DNA from: Blastococcus sp.
GTDB taxonomy: Bacteria; Actinomycetota; Actinomycetes; Mycobacteriales; Geodermatophilaceae
DNA: 8,962 nucleotides
Reading direction: 5' to 3'
NCBI GenBank assembly: GCA_025963345.1
Contig: JAOPUS010000258.1
Location: forward strand, 1-8,962
This document shows positions 1-6,303 of this stretch, one piece after another (position 1 is the first letter of the stretch; each line of letters starts with the position of its first letter). The notes under the pieces are model-generated. The model was not told the origin of the DNA. It ran no database searches and saw only the letters and a program-made list of their open reading frames with translations. Made by a program: the position numbers and the translations under genes.

Positions 1-322
1 GGCGGTCATCGCCGAGAGCTACGAGCGCATCCACCGGTCGAACCTGATCGGCATGGGCGTGCTGCCGCTGCAGTACCTCGAGGGGCAGAACCGCGAGTCG
101 CTCGGCCTGACCGGCGACGAGGAGTTCGCGATCACGGGGGTCACCGCGCTCAACGACGGCAGCACGCCGCGCACGGTGAAGGTGAAGGCCCAGGCTTCGG
201 ACGGTCAGACGACCGAGTTCGACGCCCGCGTCCGGATCGACACCCCCGGTGAGGCGAAGTACTACCGCAACGGCGGGATCATGCAGTACGTCCTGCGCTC
301 GCTGCGGGGTTCCGCCGCCTGA
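1..322 (+). CDS. acnA: Aconitate hydratase A, C-terminal end (partial, 5' end outside window)
   Basis: Cytosolic [4Fe-4S] TCA-cycle enzyme that interconverts citrate and isocitrate. The reading frame is open from base 2 and gives about 106 residues before TGA at 320-322. The opening segment (AESYERIHRSNLIGMGVLPL) is the conserved swivel-domain stretch of the AcnA/IRP class. It is followed by the LTGDEEF segment and a C-terminus ending in a GGIMQYVLRSL motif, as in bacterial AcnA. The Fe-S cysteines and the other catalytic residues lie upstream and cannot be checked. The stop codon overlaps the ATG of the SDR gene by one base, so the two are probably co-transcribed and translationally coupled. 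Family assignment is confident; AcnA rather than AcnB follows from the domain order and this C-terminal signature. Confidence 0.95.
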   Translation, partial: AVIAESYERIHRSNLIGMGVLPLQYLEGQNRESLGLTGDEEFAITGVTALNDGSTPRTVKVKAQASDGQTTEFDARVRIDTPGEAKYYRNGGIMQYVLRSLRGSAA

Positions 323-1083
323 TGGATCTGGGGCTGGGCGGTCGCGGCTACCTGCTCACCGGCGCGAGCCGGGGGCTGGGATTCGCGACCGCCCGCGCCC
401 TGGTCGACGACGGGGCGCAGGTGCTGATCAGCTCCCGCACCCGCCGGTCGGTCAACGAAGCGGTCACCGACCTCGGCGGCGCGCCCGCCGCGCACGGCCT
501 GGCCGCCGACCTGGCCGGTCACGAGGCCGCCCAGCACCTCTTGTTCGCGGCACGTACCGAGCTGGAGCGGATCGACGGCCTGCTGATCAGCGTGGGCGGC
601 CCGACCCCCGGCACAGTGCTCGAGGTGGGCGAGGAGCACTGGCGGAGGGCGTTCGAGAGCGTGTTGCTCGGCCCGCTCCGGCTGGTCAAGGCGCTCGTCC
701 CGTTCCTCGGTGAGGGCGCGGCGATCGGGTTCGTGCTCTCCACGTCGGTCCGCCAGCCCATCCCGCATCTGGCGATCTCCAACGGCCTCCGGCCCGGCTT
801 GGCGATGACGGCGAAGGCGCTGGCCGACGAGCTGGGGCCGCGCGGGATCCGGGTCTTCGGGCTCCTCCCGGGCACGATCGCCACCGACCGGATCGCCGAG
901 ATCGAGGCTGCCTCCGGGGATGCCGACGCGATGCGGGCCAGCACCGAAGCCGGCATCCCGCTGCGCCGGGTGGGCCGCCCCGAGGAGTTCGGCCGGGTCG
1001 CCGCATTCATGCTCTCGCCGGCGGCCTCCTACGTGACCGGCACGATGATCGCCGTCGATGGCGGCGCCACCCGGACGCTGTGA
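322..1083 (+). CDS. SDR-family protein lacking the canonical YxxxK pair (3-oxoacyl-ACP reductase-like)
   Basis: A 253-residue Rossmann-fold protein. The N-terminus carries the nucleotide-binding motif GASRGLG (residues 14-20). A SVGGP segment (about 90-94) stands in for the usual NNAG. The C-terminus has GRPEEFGRVAAFMLS and a YVTG-to-DGG end typical of FabG-like SDRs. The active-site region is unusual: a Ser-containing STS segment (140-142) is present, but where classical SDRs have YxxxK this protein has S153-N-G-L-R157. I recall a conserved subgroup (BKR_like_SDR_like) that lacks the canonical tetrad, and this looks like a member, so it is probably intact rather than decayed. It may bind NAD(P)H without normal ketoreductase chemistry; substrate unknown. 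The ATG overlaps the aconitase TGA (TGATG), which fixes the start and suggests coupling. Its own stop lies 62 bases before the preferred chelatase start. Confidence 0.88.
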   Translation: MDLGLGGRGYLLTGASRGLGFATARALVDDGAQVLISSRTRRSVNEAVTDLGGAPAAHGLAADLAGHEAAQHLLFAARTELERIDGLLISVGGPTPGTVLEVGEEHWRRAFESVLLGPLRLVKALVPFLGEGAAIGFVLSTSVRQPIPHLAISNGLRPGLAMTAKALADELGPRGIRVFGLLPGTIATDRIAEIEAASGDADAMRASTEAGIPLRRVGRPEEFGRVAAFMLSPAASYVTGTMIAVDGGATRTL

Positions 1084-1105
1084 AAGAGGACCCCCTCGCC
1101 CCCCA

Positions 1106-1140
1106 CCCCTCGCAGGCTCGCGGCGGGCCCCTGCGAGGGG
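1106..1140 (+). promoter_or_regulatory. Strong hairpin just before the chelatase start, containing its ribosome-binding site
   Basis: An 11-base perfect inverted repeat has its left arm CCCCTCGCAGG at 1106-1116 and its right arm CCTGCGAGGGG at 1130-1140, with a 13-base loop. The right arm contains the purine-rich GAGGGG that would serve as Shine-Dalgarno for the GTG at 1146. Folding would therefore hide the ribosome-binding site. No T-run follows, so it is not a classical terminator. It could attenuate translation of the chelatase after the SDR gene, act as a U-less terminator, or be one copy of a dispersed intergenic palindrome. The repeat is seen directly; its role is inferred. Confidence 0.55.
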
Positions 1141-1145
1141 GCCCG

Positions 1146-1838
1146 GTGCTGGTCGCCTGCGCCCACGGCACCCGCAATCCCACCGGCCGCCGGCTGATCG
1201 CCGAACTGGCGCTGGCCGCCCGTGCGCTGCGGCCGGGGCTGACGACGACAGCGGCATTCGTCGACGTCCAGCCGCCGACGGTCGTCGACGTCGTGGCGGA
1301 GTTGTCGGCGGCCGGCCGGCCCGCGGTCGTGGTCCCGCTGCTGCTGTCGGGCGGTTACCACGTGCACGTCGACATCGCGGGCGCGGTGGCTGCGTCGCCG
1401 GGCACGGTCGCGGCCCGCCCGCTCGGCCCGGATCCGCGGCTGGTCGAGGTCCTGCACGACCGGCTGGTCTCGGCGGGAGCGGACCCCGGTGACCCGCAGA
1501 CGGCCGTCGTGGTCGCGGCAGCCGGGTCCAGCGACACCCGGGCGGTCGCGGACGTGGAGAACACCGCGGACCTGCTGCAGCGCACCTGGGCCGGGCCGGT
1601 GACGACGGGCTACGGCTCCGCCGCGCTGCCGGCCGTGCCCGATGCGGTGGCCGCCGCCCGCCGGGCCGGCGCCGAGCGGGTCGTCGTCGCCAGCTACCTG
1701 CTGGCCCCGGGGCATTTCCACGACAAGCTCGCGGGTGCAGGCGCCGATCTGCTCACCGCTCCCCTGTTGCCTGACGGCCGGATCGCCGCCGTCCTGCTCG
1801 ACCGCTACGACGCCGCGAGCGAACCCGCCTCCAGCTAG
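1146..1838 (+). CDS. Sirohydrochlorin chelatase / CbiX-family protein
   Basis: CbiX/SirB-type chelatase that would insert a divalent metal (Fe2+ for siroheme, or Co2+ in the cobalamin branch) into sirohydrochlorin in the cytosol. The 230-residue product has the usual two-lobed fold. Lobe one opens with VACAHGT (catalytic-type His7) and carries the GGYHVHVD metal-binding segment (His72, His74). Lobe two opens with VVVAAAGSSD and ends with a LAPGHFHDK segment (His190, His192). The frame is open back to a GTG at 1080 that overlaps the SDR stop (GTGA). Those 22 extra residues are Pro/Gly/Arg-rich, correspond to the hairpin at 1106-1140 and do not look like protein. GTG 1146 has GAGGGGG 4 bases upstream and places the family's His motif at the N-terminus, so it is preferred. 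The stop is shared as CTAG with the convergent membrane gene. Metal specificity cannot be told from sequence. Confidence 0.85.
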   Translation: MLVACAHGTRNPTGRRLIAELALAARALRPGLTTTAAFVDVQPPTVVDVVAELSAAGRPAVVVPLLLSGGYHVHVDIAGAVAASPGTVAARPLGPDPRLVEVLHDRLVSAGADPGDPQTAVVVAAAGSSDTRAVADVENTADLLQRTWAGPVTTGYGSAALPAVPDAVAAARRAGAERVVVASYLLAPGHFHDKLAGAGADLLTAPLLPDGRIAAVLLDRYDAASEPASS

Positions 1839-2113
1839 CCCTGCCAGCCGAGGAGCGACTCCCCGAGAGTCAGGATGAGCCACCACGACGTCGCCGCGAC
1901 GACCGGCACGAGCGGGGTCCACCAGGAGTTGCGTCGGGCGAGCCGTACCAGGAACCAGGCCTGCACCGCCCACCAGATCCAGAGCGCGACCAGCGCGTGA
2001 GCGGGCACGACGAGCCCGGAGGCCAGATAGAGGTATCCGACCAGCAGATGCGCGAGACCGGCCCCACCGGCGACCACGAGGGGGCCGGTCGGACGGGCGG
2101 TGTCGGTAGGCAC
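1835..2113 (-). CDS. Small three-helix integral membrane protein, function unknown
   Basis: A 92-residue hydrophobic protein that I do not recognise. After a short polar N-terminus it has three likely membrane helices at about residues 11-35, 37-56 and 66-84. They are separated by a positive loop (RLARRN, about 57-62), suggesting the second loop is cytoplasmic. It is rich in Trp (AVQAW, WIWW, SWW), with no cysteines and no enzymatic motif. The start is GTG at 2113. No good Shine-Dalgarno precedes it, but a -10-like CATACT sits 6 bases upstream, so a leaderless mRNA is possible. It follows the sulfurtransferase gene by 43 bases on the same strand and may alternatively be read through from it. 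The 3' end converges on the chelatase gene and both stops use the same CTAG. Reality as a gene rests on the coherent hydrophobic pattern and the tight fit between neighbours. Confidence 0.72.
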   Translation of the reverse strand: MPTDTARPTGPLVVAGGAGLAHLLVGYLYLASGLVVPAHALVALWIWWAVQAWFLVRLARRNSWWTPLVPVVAATSWWLILTLGESLLGWQG

Positions 2114-2119
2114 CGCGGG

Positions 2120-2125
2120 AGTATG
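2120..2125 (-). promoter_or_regulatory. Candidate -10 element for a leaderless membrane-protein mRNA
   Basis: Read on the minus strand, CATACT matches 4 of 6 bases of TATAAT and ends 6 bases before the GTG start at 2113. That is the spacing expected when transcription starts at the first base of the start codon. No Shine-Dalgarno is present and no convincing -35 is visible. Leaderless genes are common in actinobacteria. This is a weak motif match, so the call is tentative. Confidence 0.28.
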
Positions 2126-2156
2126 GCGGGGCCCGGCCGTCCTCAGGTAGAGGTGA

Positions 2157-2990
2157 TCATCCGGGCTTCGGGGCGGTCGCGACGGGACGGGCCGGGTCCG
2201 CTGACCACTGCGACCAGGATCCGGGCCACAGTGCCGCCTCGATGCCGGCAGCGGCGAGTGCGGCCACCTCGTGGGCCGCCGTGACGCCCGAGCCGCAGTA
2301 CACAGCGACGTCTCCCCCGGGCCGCACGCCGAGGGTGTCGAACCGCTCGGCCAGCTCGCCCGGCGGGCGGAAGGTCCCGTCGGCGGCGAGGTTCTCGGTG
2401 GTGGGCGCGCTCGTCGCGCCCGGCACGTGACCGGCTCGCGGGTCGATCGGCTCCACCTCGCCGCGGTAGCGCTCCCCCGCTCGCGCGTCGAGCAGCACTC
2501 CGCCGGAGGCCGGAAGGCTCGCGGCCTCGTCGATGGTCAGCACCGGCATGCCGCCGCCGGTGAGCATCACGTCCCCCGGCTCCGGGACGACGTCGCCGGG
2601 CTCCACCGGACCGCCGGCGCGGCGCCAGGCGTCCAGGCCGCCGTCCAGCAGCCGGACGTCGGGCAACCCACCCCAGCGCAGCAGCCACCAGCCCCGGGCC
2701 GCGGCCAGACCACCGGTGGCGTCGTAGGCGACCACCGCATCACCGTCGCGGATGCCCCAGCGCCGCGCCGCTGACTGCAGTCGCTGTAACGACGGCAGCG
2801 GGTGCCGCCCGCTTGCGGCCGACGGTGGGTCCGCCAGTTCGGTCTCGAGGTCGACGAAGACGGCGCCGGGCAGGTGGCCCGCCAGGTACTTCTCCCGCCC
2901 CTGATCGTCGCCGAGGGCCCAGCGCACGTCCAGCAGGACCACCCGCCCGCCGGCCGCCAGGAGATCGGCGGCGGCGGCGAGCACGGTCAC
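2157..2990 (-). CDS. sseA: Sulfurtransferase with tandem rhodanese domains (3-mercaptopyruvate sulfurtransferase type)
   Basis: Transfers sulfane sulfur from 3-mercaptopyruvate or thiosulfate to a thiol acceptor or cyanide in the cytosol. The 277-residue product has two rhodanese domains. The N-terminal one (about 1-125) has VVLLDVRW and AGHLPGAVFVDLE but carries Asp in the catalytic loop (YDATGG), so it is the inactive half, as in the family. The C-terminal one has the active loop CGSGVTA with Cys at about residue 232, then the conserved WPGSWSQW end. The small CGSG loop is the mercaptopyruvate type, in contrast to the CRKGVT loop of classical rhodanese, but the two activities are often confused in actinobacteria. 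The frame is open to an upstream start at 3092, but that adds 34 Pro/Ala/Arg-rich residues inside the neighbouring gene. The GTG at 2990 overlaps the upstream stop (GTGA) and gives the normal family length. Confidence 0.92.
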   Translation of the reverse strand: MTVLAAAADLLAAGGRVVLLDVRWALGDDQGREKYLAGHLPGAVFVDLETELADPPSAASGRHPLPSLQRLQSAARRWGIRDGDAVVAYDATGGLAAARGWWLLRWGGLPDVRLLDGGLDAWRRAGGPVEPGDVVPEPGDVMLTGGGMPVLTIDEAASLPASGGVLLDARAGERYRGEVEPIDPRAGHVPGATSAPTTENLAADGTFRPPGELAERFDTLGVRPGGDVAVYCGSGVTAAHEVAALAAAGIEAALWPGSWSQWSADPARPVATAPKPG

Positions 2991-3448
2991 TGCGGGGCCA
3001 GCAGCCCGCGCAGCTCCTGGGTGAGCGCCTCGCGCGCTTCGGGGTGCTGGTGCCAGGCAGCGGGGGTGGACTGGAAGAGCGAGATCTTCCACCGGCCGCC
3101 CTCGTCGACGGCGACCAGCGTCTGCACGGTGTTGAGGTCGGGGTCCAGGTCGCTGCTGTCCGGCGGGATCATCCCGGCGTGGGCCAACAGGACCGCCACG
3201 CCCTGCGCCACGGGCCGGACCGAGCGGATCAGCCCCACGTAGGCCGGGGTCTGATGACCGGCGAACACCTGACGCAGGTCGGCCGCGATCGACAGCCGGC
3301 CGCGGTGATGGCTGCCGTCGAAGCCGATGATGTCCCCGTCGTCGGCGAACCCGGCTGCGACCGCCGCGCCGCTGCGCCGGTTCCAGCCGTCGATGAACTG
3401 GCCGTAGAGCGCACGGATATGGGCGTCGTACGGGTGCGCTTGCGTCAC
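2987..3448 (-). CDS. SgcJ/EcaC (SnoaL/NTF2-like) family protein
   Basis: A 153-residue protein with the NTF2-like alpha+beta cone fold. An N-terminal helix pair (HIRALYGQFIDGWNRRSG) is followed by the FADDGDIIGFDGS strand, the HRGR segment, a helix ending in QVF, and a run of beta strands (VGLIRSVRPV, VAVLLAHAGM, NTVQTLVAVDE, WKISLFQSTP). This is the DUF4440/SgcJ-EcaC pattern. Such proteins form a hydrophobic pocket and range from small-molecule isomerases to binding proteins; no catalytic residues can be assigned with confidence and the function is unknown. The last 25 or so residues form a charged helix. GTG at 3448 has a good Shine-Dalgarno (AGAGGAG at 3454-3460, 5 bases away). The stop overlaps the GTG of the sulfurtransferase gene, so the two are almost certainly translated from one mRNA. 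Confidence 0.85.
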   Translation of the reverse strand: MTQAHPYDAHIRALYGQFIDGWNRRSGAAVAAGFADDGDIIGFDGSHHRGRLSIAADLRQVFAGHQTPAYVGLIRSVRPVAQGVAVLLAHAGMIPPDSSDLDPDLNTVQTLVAVDEGGRWKISLFQSTPAAWHQHPEAREALTQELRGLLAPQ

Positions 3449-3453
3449 GCTTG

Positions 3454-3460
3454 CTCCTCT
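3454..3460 (-). promoter_or_regulatory. Ribosome-binding site of the SgcJ/EcaC-family gene
   Basis: On the minus strand AGAGGAG sits 5 bases before the GTG at 3448, near-ideal spacing. It supports GTG as the start and independent ribosome loading for the SgcJ/sulfurtransferase pair. Confidence 0.7.
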
Positions 3461-3491
3461 TCGAGTACTGGGACAGGAGTGACGCTAGTGC

Positions 3492-5390
3492 TCAGCCCAC
3501 CTCGACCGTTCGACGCTCGCCGTCGGCAAACTGCGTGCGATAGAGGTCTGCGTAACGCCCACCGAGTGCCAGCAACTCAGCGTGTGTGCCCGACTCCGTG
3601 ACGCGACCGCCGTCGATCACGAGGATCTGGTCGGCACTGCGGATGGTCGACAACCGGTGCGCGATGACCAGCGAGGTCCGGCCGGTCAGGGCGGCGTCCA
3701 ACGCGTGCTGCACCGCGACCTCGGACTCGCTGTCCAGGTGGGCGGTCGCCTCGTCGAGGATCACGATGCCCGGCCCCTTGAGCAGCACGCGGGCGATGGC
3801 CAGCCGCTGCTTCTCCCCGCCGGACATCCGGTAGCCGCGGTCACCGACGACGGTGTCGAGGCCCTCGGGCAGCGACCGCACCAGCGTCGCGATCCGTGCG
3901 CCTTCCAGCGCCGTCCAGAGCTCGTCCTCGGTGGCCTCGGGACGGGCGTAGAGCAGGTTGGCGCGGATGCTGTCGTGGAACAGATGAGCGTCCTGGCTGA
4001 CGACCCCGATCGTGGCGCGCAGGGAGTCCAGCGTGGCCTCGCGGACGTCGATGCCGCCGACCCGCACGCTCCCGCCGGTGACGTCGTAGAGCCGGGTCAC
4101 CAGGTTCGCGATCGTGGACTTCCCCGCCCCGGAGTGCCCGACCAGCGCCACCAGGTGTCCGGGCTCGACGCGGAAGGACACGTCGTGCAGGACGTCGACC
4201 GGGCCGCCGTGCTCGGGCAGGGACACCTCCTCCAGTGACGGCAGCGAGACATCGGCTGCGGAGGGGTAGCTGAAGGACACGGCATCGAACTCGATCGACC
4301 GGTCGTCGGCCGGGACCGCCACCGCGTGGGGGCTCTCCCGGATCATCGGCTGCAGGTCGAGGACCTCGAAGACCCGGTCGAAGCTGACCATCGCGCTCAT
4401 GACGTCCACCCGGACGTTGGCCAGTGCGGTCAGCGGACCGTAGAGCCGCGACAGCAGCAGCGCGAGGGCGACGACGTCGCCGGCGCTCAGCGATCCGGTG
4501 AAGGCCAGCCAGCCGCCGAGCCCGTAGACCAGGGCCGTCGCCAGCGCGGCCACGAGCGTCAGGGCGGTGAAGAAGGTGCGGCCGTACATGGCCGACAGGA
4601 CCCCGATGTCACGGACCCGCGCCGCCCGGCCGCGGAATGACTCCGCCTCGGCCGACGGCCGGCCGAAGAGCTTGACCAGCAGGGCACCGGCGACGTTGAA
4701 CCGCTCGGTCATCGAGGCGTTCATCGACGCATTGAGCCCGTAGGACTCCCGGGTGATCTCCTGCAGGCGCTTGCCGATCCGTCGTGCCGGCAGCACGAAC
4801 AGCGGGACGAGGACCAGCGACAGCAGCGTGATCTGCCAGGACAGCGAGAACATGACCCCGGCGGTGAGCACCAGCCCGATCACGTTGGAGACGACGCCCG
4901 ACAGCGTCGACGTGAACGCCTGCTGGGCACCGATGACGTCGTTGTTCAGCCGGCTGACCAGTGCGCCGGTCTGCGTGCGGGTGAAGAAGGCGACCGGCAT
5001 CCGCTGCACGTGCTCGAACACCCGGCTGCGCAGGTCGTAGATGACGCCCTCGCCGATCCGCGCGGAGAACCACCGGGTACCGAGGGAGATCCCGGCGTCG
5101 ACGACCGCGAGACCCGCGATGACCAGCGCGATCCGGACGATGTCGCTCGCCGTGCCCTCGAGACCGGCGATCCGGTTGATGATGGCGCCGGCCAACAGCG
5201 GCGTGATCACGCCGATGACCGACGAGCCGACCACGAGCACCAGGAAGAAGGTCAGCTCGCGTCGGTACGGGCGCGCGATGCCGAGGATCCGGCGCACCGT
5301 GCCCTTGGGCAGTTCCCGGGCCGTCACCGAAGGATCCCGCCGGAACGACCGCATCGCGGCCATGGAGGTCATCGGGCCGCTCACGTCCAC
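3492..5390 (-). CDS. ABC exporter half-transporter (fused membrane and ATPase domains)
   Basis: A type IV (MsbA/BmrA-like) exporter subunit that works as a dimer in the cytoplasmic membrane; substrate unknown, with lipids or drugs typical for the family. Numbering from GTG 5390 gives 632 residues. The basic N-terminus is followed by a six-helix membrane domain (about 45-325) containing the coupling segment FFTRTQTGALVSRLNND (about 135-151). The ATPase domain has an A-loop Tyr near 375, Walker A GHSGAGKST (418-426), Q-loop SQD (Gln about 466), signature SGGEKQR (523-529), Walker B ILDEATA (544-550) and an H-loop His at about 578. All are intact, so both sites should hydrolyse ATP. An extra stretch of about 20 residues with two VSLP repeats separates the A-loop from the next strand. 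AAGGAGG at 5395-5401 lies inside the frame that opens at 5420, so a start at GTG 5390 or GTG 5384 is preferred. The gene follows enoyl-CoA hydratase by 63 bases. Confidence 0.92.
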   Translation of the reverse strand: MDVSGPMTSMAAMRSFRRDPSVTARELPKGTVRRILGIARPYRRELTFFLVLVVGSSVIGVITPLLAGAIINRIAGLEGTASDIVRIALVIAGLAVVDAGISLGTRWFSARIGEGVIYDLRSRVFEHVQRMPVAFFTRTQTGALVSRLNNDVIGAQQAFTSTLSGVVSNVIGLVLTAGVMFSLSWQITLLSLVLVPLFVLPARRIGKRLQEITRESYGLNASMNASMTERFNVAGALLVKLFGRPSAEAESFRGRAARVRDIGVLSAMYGRTFFTALTLVAALATALVYGLGGWLAFTGSLSAGDVVALALLLSRLYGPLTALANVRVDVMSAMVSFDRVFEVLDLQPMIRESPHAVAVPADDRSIEFDAVSFSYPSAADVSLPSLEEVSLPEHGGPVDVLHDVSFRVEPGHLVALVGHSGAGKSTIANLVTRLYDVTGGSVRVGGIDVREATLDSLRATIGVVSQDAHLFHDSIRANLLYARPEATEDELWTALEGARIATLVRSLPEGLDTVVGDRGYRMSGGEKQRLAIARVLLKGPGIVILDEATAHLDSESEVAVQHALDAALTGRTSLVIAHRLSTIRSADQILVIDGGRVTESGTHAELLALGGRYADLYRTQFADGERRTVEVG

Positions 5391-5394
5391 ACCG

Positions 5395-5401
5395 CCTCCT
5401 T
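5395..5401 (-). promoter_or_regulatory. Ribosome-binding site that decides the ABC exporter start
   Basis: AAGGAGG on the minus strand is the best Shine-Dalgarno in the window. It lies 4 bases before GTG 5390 and 10 bases before GTG 5384, but 17 bases inside the reading frame if translation began at the upstream GTG at 5420. It therefore argues for one of the two internal GTG codons. Confidence 0.6.
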
Positions 5402-5453
5402 CACGTCGACCGGCCAACACCGTTGGGGGCCGGGCTGTTCCGGGAGCAGTCTG

Positions 5454-6230
5454 TCAGCGCCCTCCGACAAGCTCCTGAAGACGGAGCACCTGGGCGGCCC
5501 GCTCGGCGGCGTCCTGCGCGGCGAAGTCGTTGCGGACGGCGGAGCGCACCAGCTCCGCCGTCGCCCGGCCGGCACCCACGGGCGGGCCGGTCAGGGCGGC
5601 CACCAGGTCCGCGACGGCGGCGTCCAGCTCGGACGACGGCACGACGAGGTTGGCCAGCCCGATGGCGTGCGCCTCGGCCGCCTTCACCGCACGGCCGGTC
5701 AGGCAGATCTCGAGCGCCCGGGAGTAGCCCACCAGCTCGACGAGCGTGCTGGTGCCGGTCAGGTCGGGCACCAGCCCCAGCGTCGCCTCGGGCAGTCGCA
5801 GCTGTGCGTCGTCGGCCAGGACCCGCAGGTCACAGGCCAGTGCCAGCTGGCAGCCGGCTCCGATCGCGTGCCCCTGCACCGCAGCTACGGAGACGACCCC
5901 GGGCGAGCGCAGCCACCGGAAGCCGGCCTGGTACTCGCGGATCTGTTCCTCGGCCTCGGCGGCGGGTCGCCGCCCCAGGTCGCCGAGGCCGCCGGCCACC
6001 CCGGGCTCGGCGCTGAACAGGCCGCGGTCCAGGCCGGCCGAGAACGAGCGCCCGGCCCCGCGGACGACGACCACCCGCACGTCGTCGTCCAGCGACGAAC
6101 CGATCTGCGCCAGAGCCGCCCAGGTGGCCGGCGTCTGTGCGTTCAGATGGTCGGGACGGTCCAGGGTGACGGTGAGGACGGCGCCGTCCTGCTGCGCGCT
6201 GACCCAACCGTTGGTGTTCTCCGAGTTCAC
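5454..6230 (-). CDS. Enoyl-CoA hydratase/isomerase (crotonase) family protein
   Basis: A 258-residue crotonase-fold enzyme, near the usual family length, acting on an acyl-CoA thioester in the cytosol. The first oxyanion-hole segment is SFSAGLD (62-68). The second is GHAIGAGC (120-127), followed by LALACDLRV. The catalytic Glu of the PE motif is present (LPEATLGLVPD, Glu148). The other catalytic Glu of rat mitochondrial hydratase, in the GGGCE motif, is replaced by Gln128. This makes straightforward hydratase activity uncertain; isomerase, other crotonase chemistry or altered hydration is possible, so no specific substrate or gene name is assigned. A 20-residue polar insertion around 75-95 is common in such paralogues. 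GTG 6230 has only a modest GAGG upstream. It lies 73 bases after the HTH gene and 63 bases before the ABC exporter, all on the minus strand. Confidence 0.88.
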   Translation of the reverse strand: MNSENTNGWVSAQQDGAVLTVTLDRPDHLNAQTPATWAALAQIGSSLDDDVRVVVVRGAGRSFSAGLDRGLFSAEPGVAGGLGDLGRRPAAEAEEQIREYQAGFRWLRSPGVVSVAAVQGHAIGAGCQLALACDLRVLADDAQLRLPEATLGLVPDLTGTSTLVELVGYSRALEICLTGRAVKAAEAHAIGLANLVVPSSELDAAVADLVAALTGPPVGAGRATAELVRSAVRNDFAAQDAAERAAQVLRLQELVGGR

Positions 6231-6303
6231 GCGGGTGCCTCGCCGGCGCTCGGCGTCCGCGTGCCCCGGGTTGCTCTGCCTATCGGTTCGTTCGCACGCT
6301 CAC

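Noticed and set aside
262..1257. A 331-codon minus-strand open frame opposite the SDR gene
   Set aside because: The composition is Arg/Gly/Ala/Pro-rich with no family features. The SDR reading in the opposite strand is clear.
2991..3092. N-terminal extension of the sulfurtransferase
   Set aside because: The 34 extra residues overlap the SgcJ/EcaC gene, are Pro/Ala/Arg-rich, and the GTGA overlap at 2990 gives the usual length.
5391..5420. N-terminal extension of the ABC exporter
   Set aside because: The strong AAGGAGG ribosome-binding site lies inside these codons, so translation should start downstream of it.
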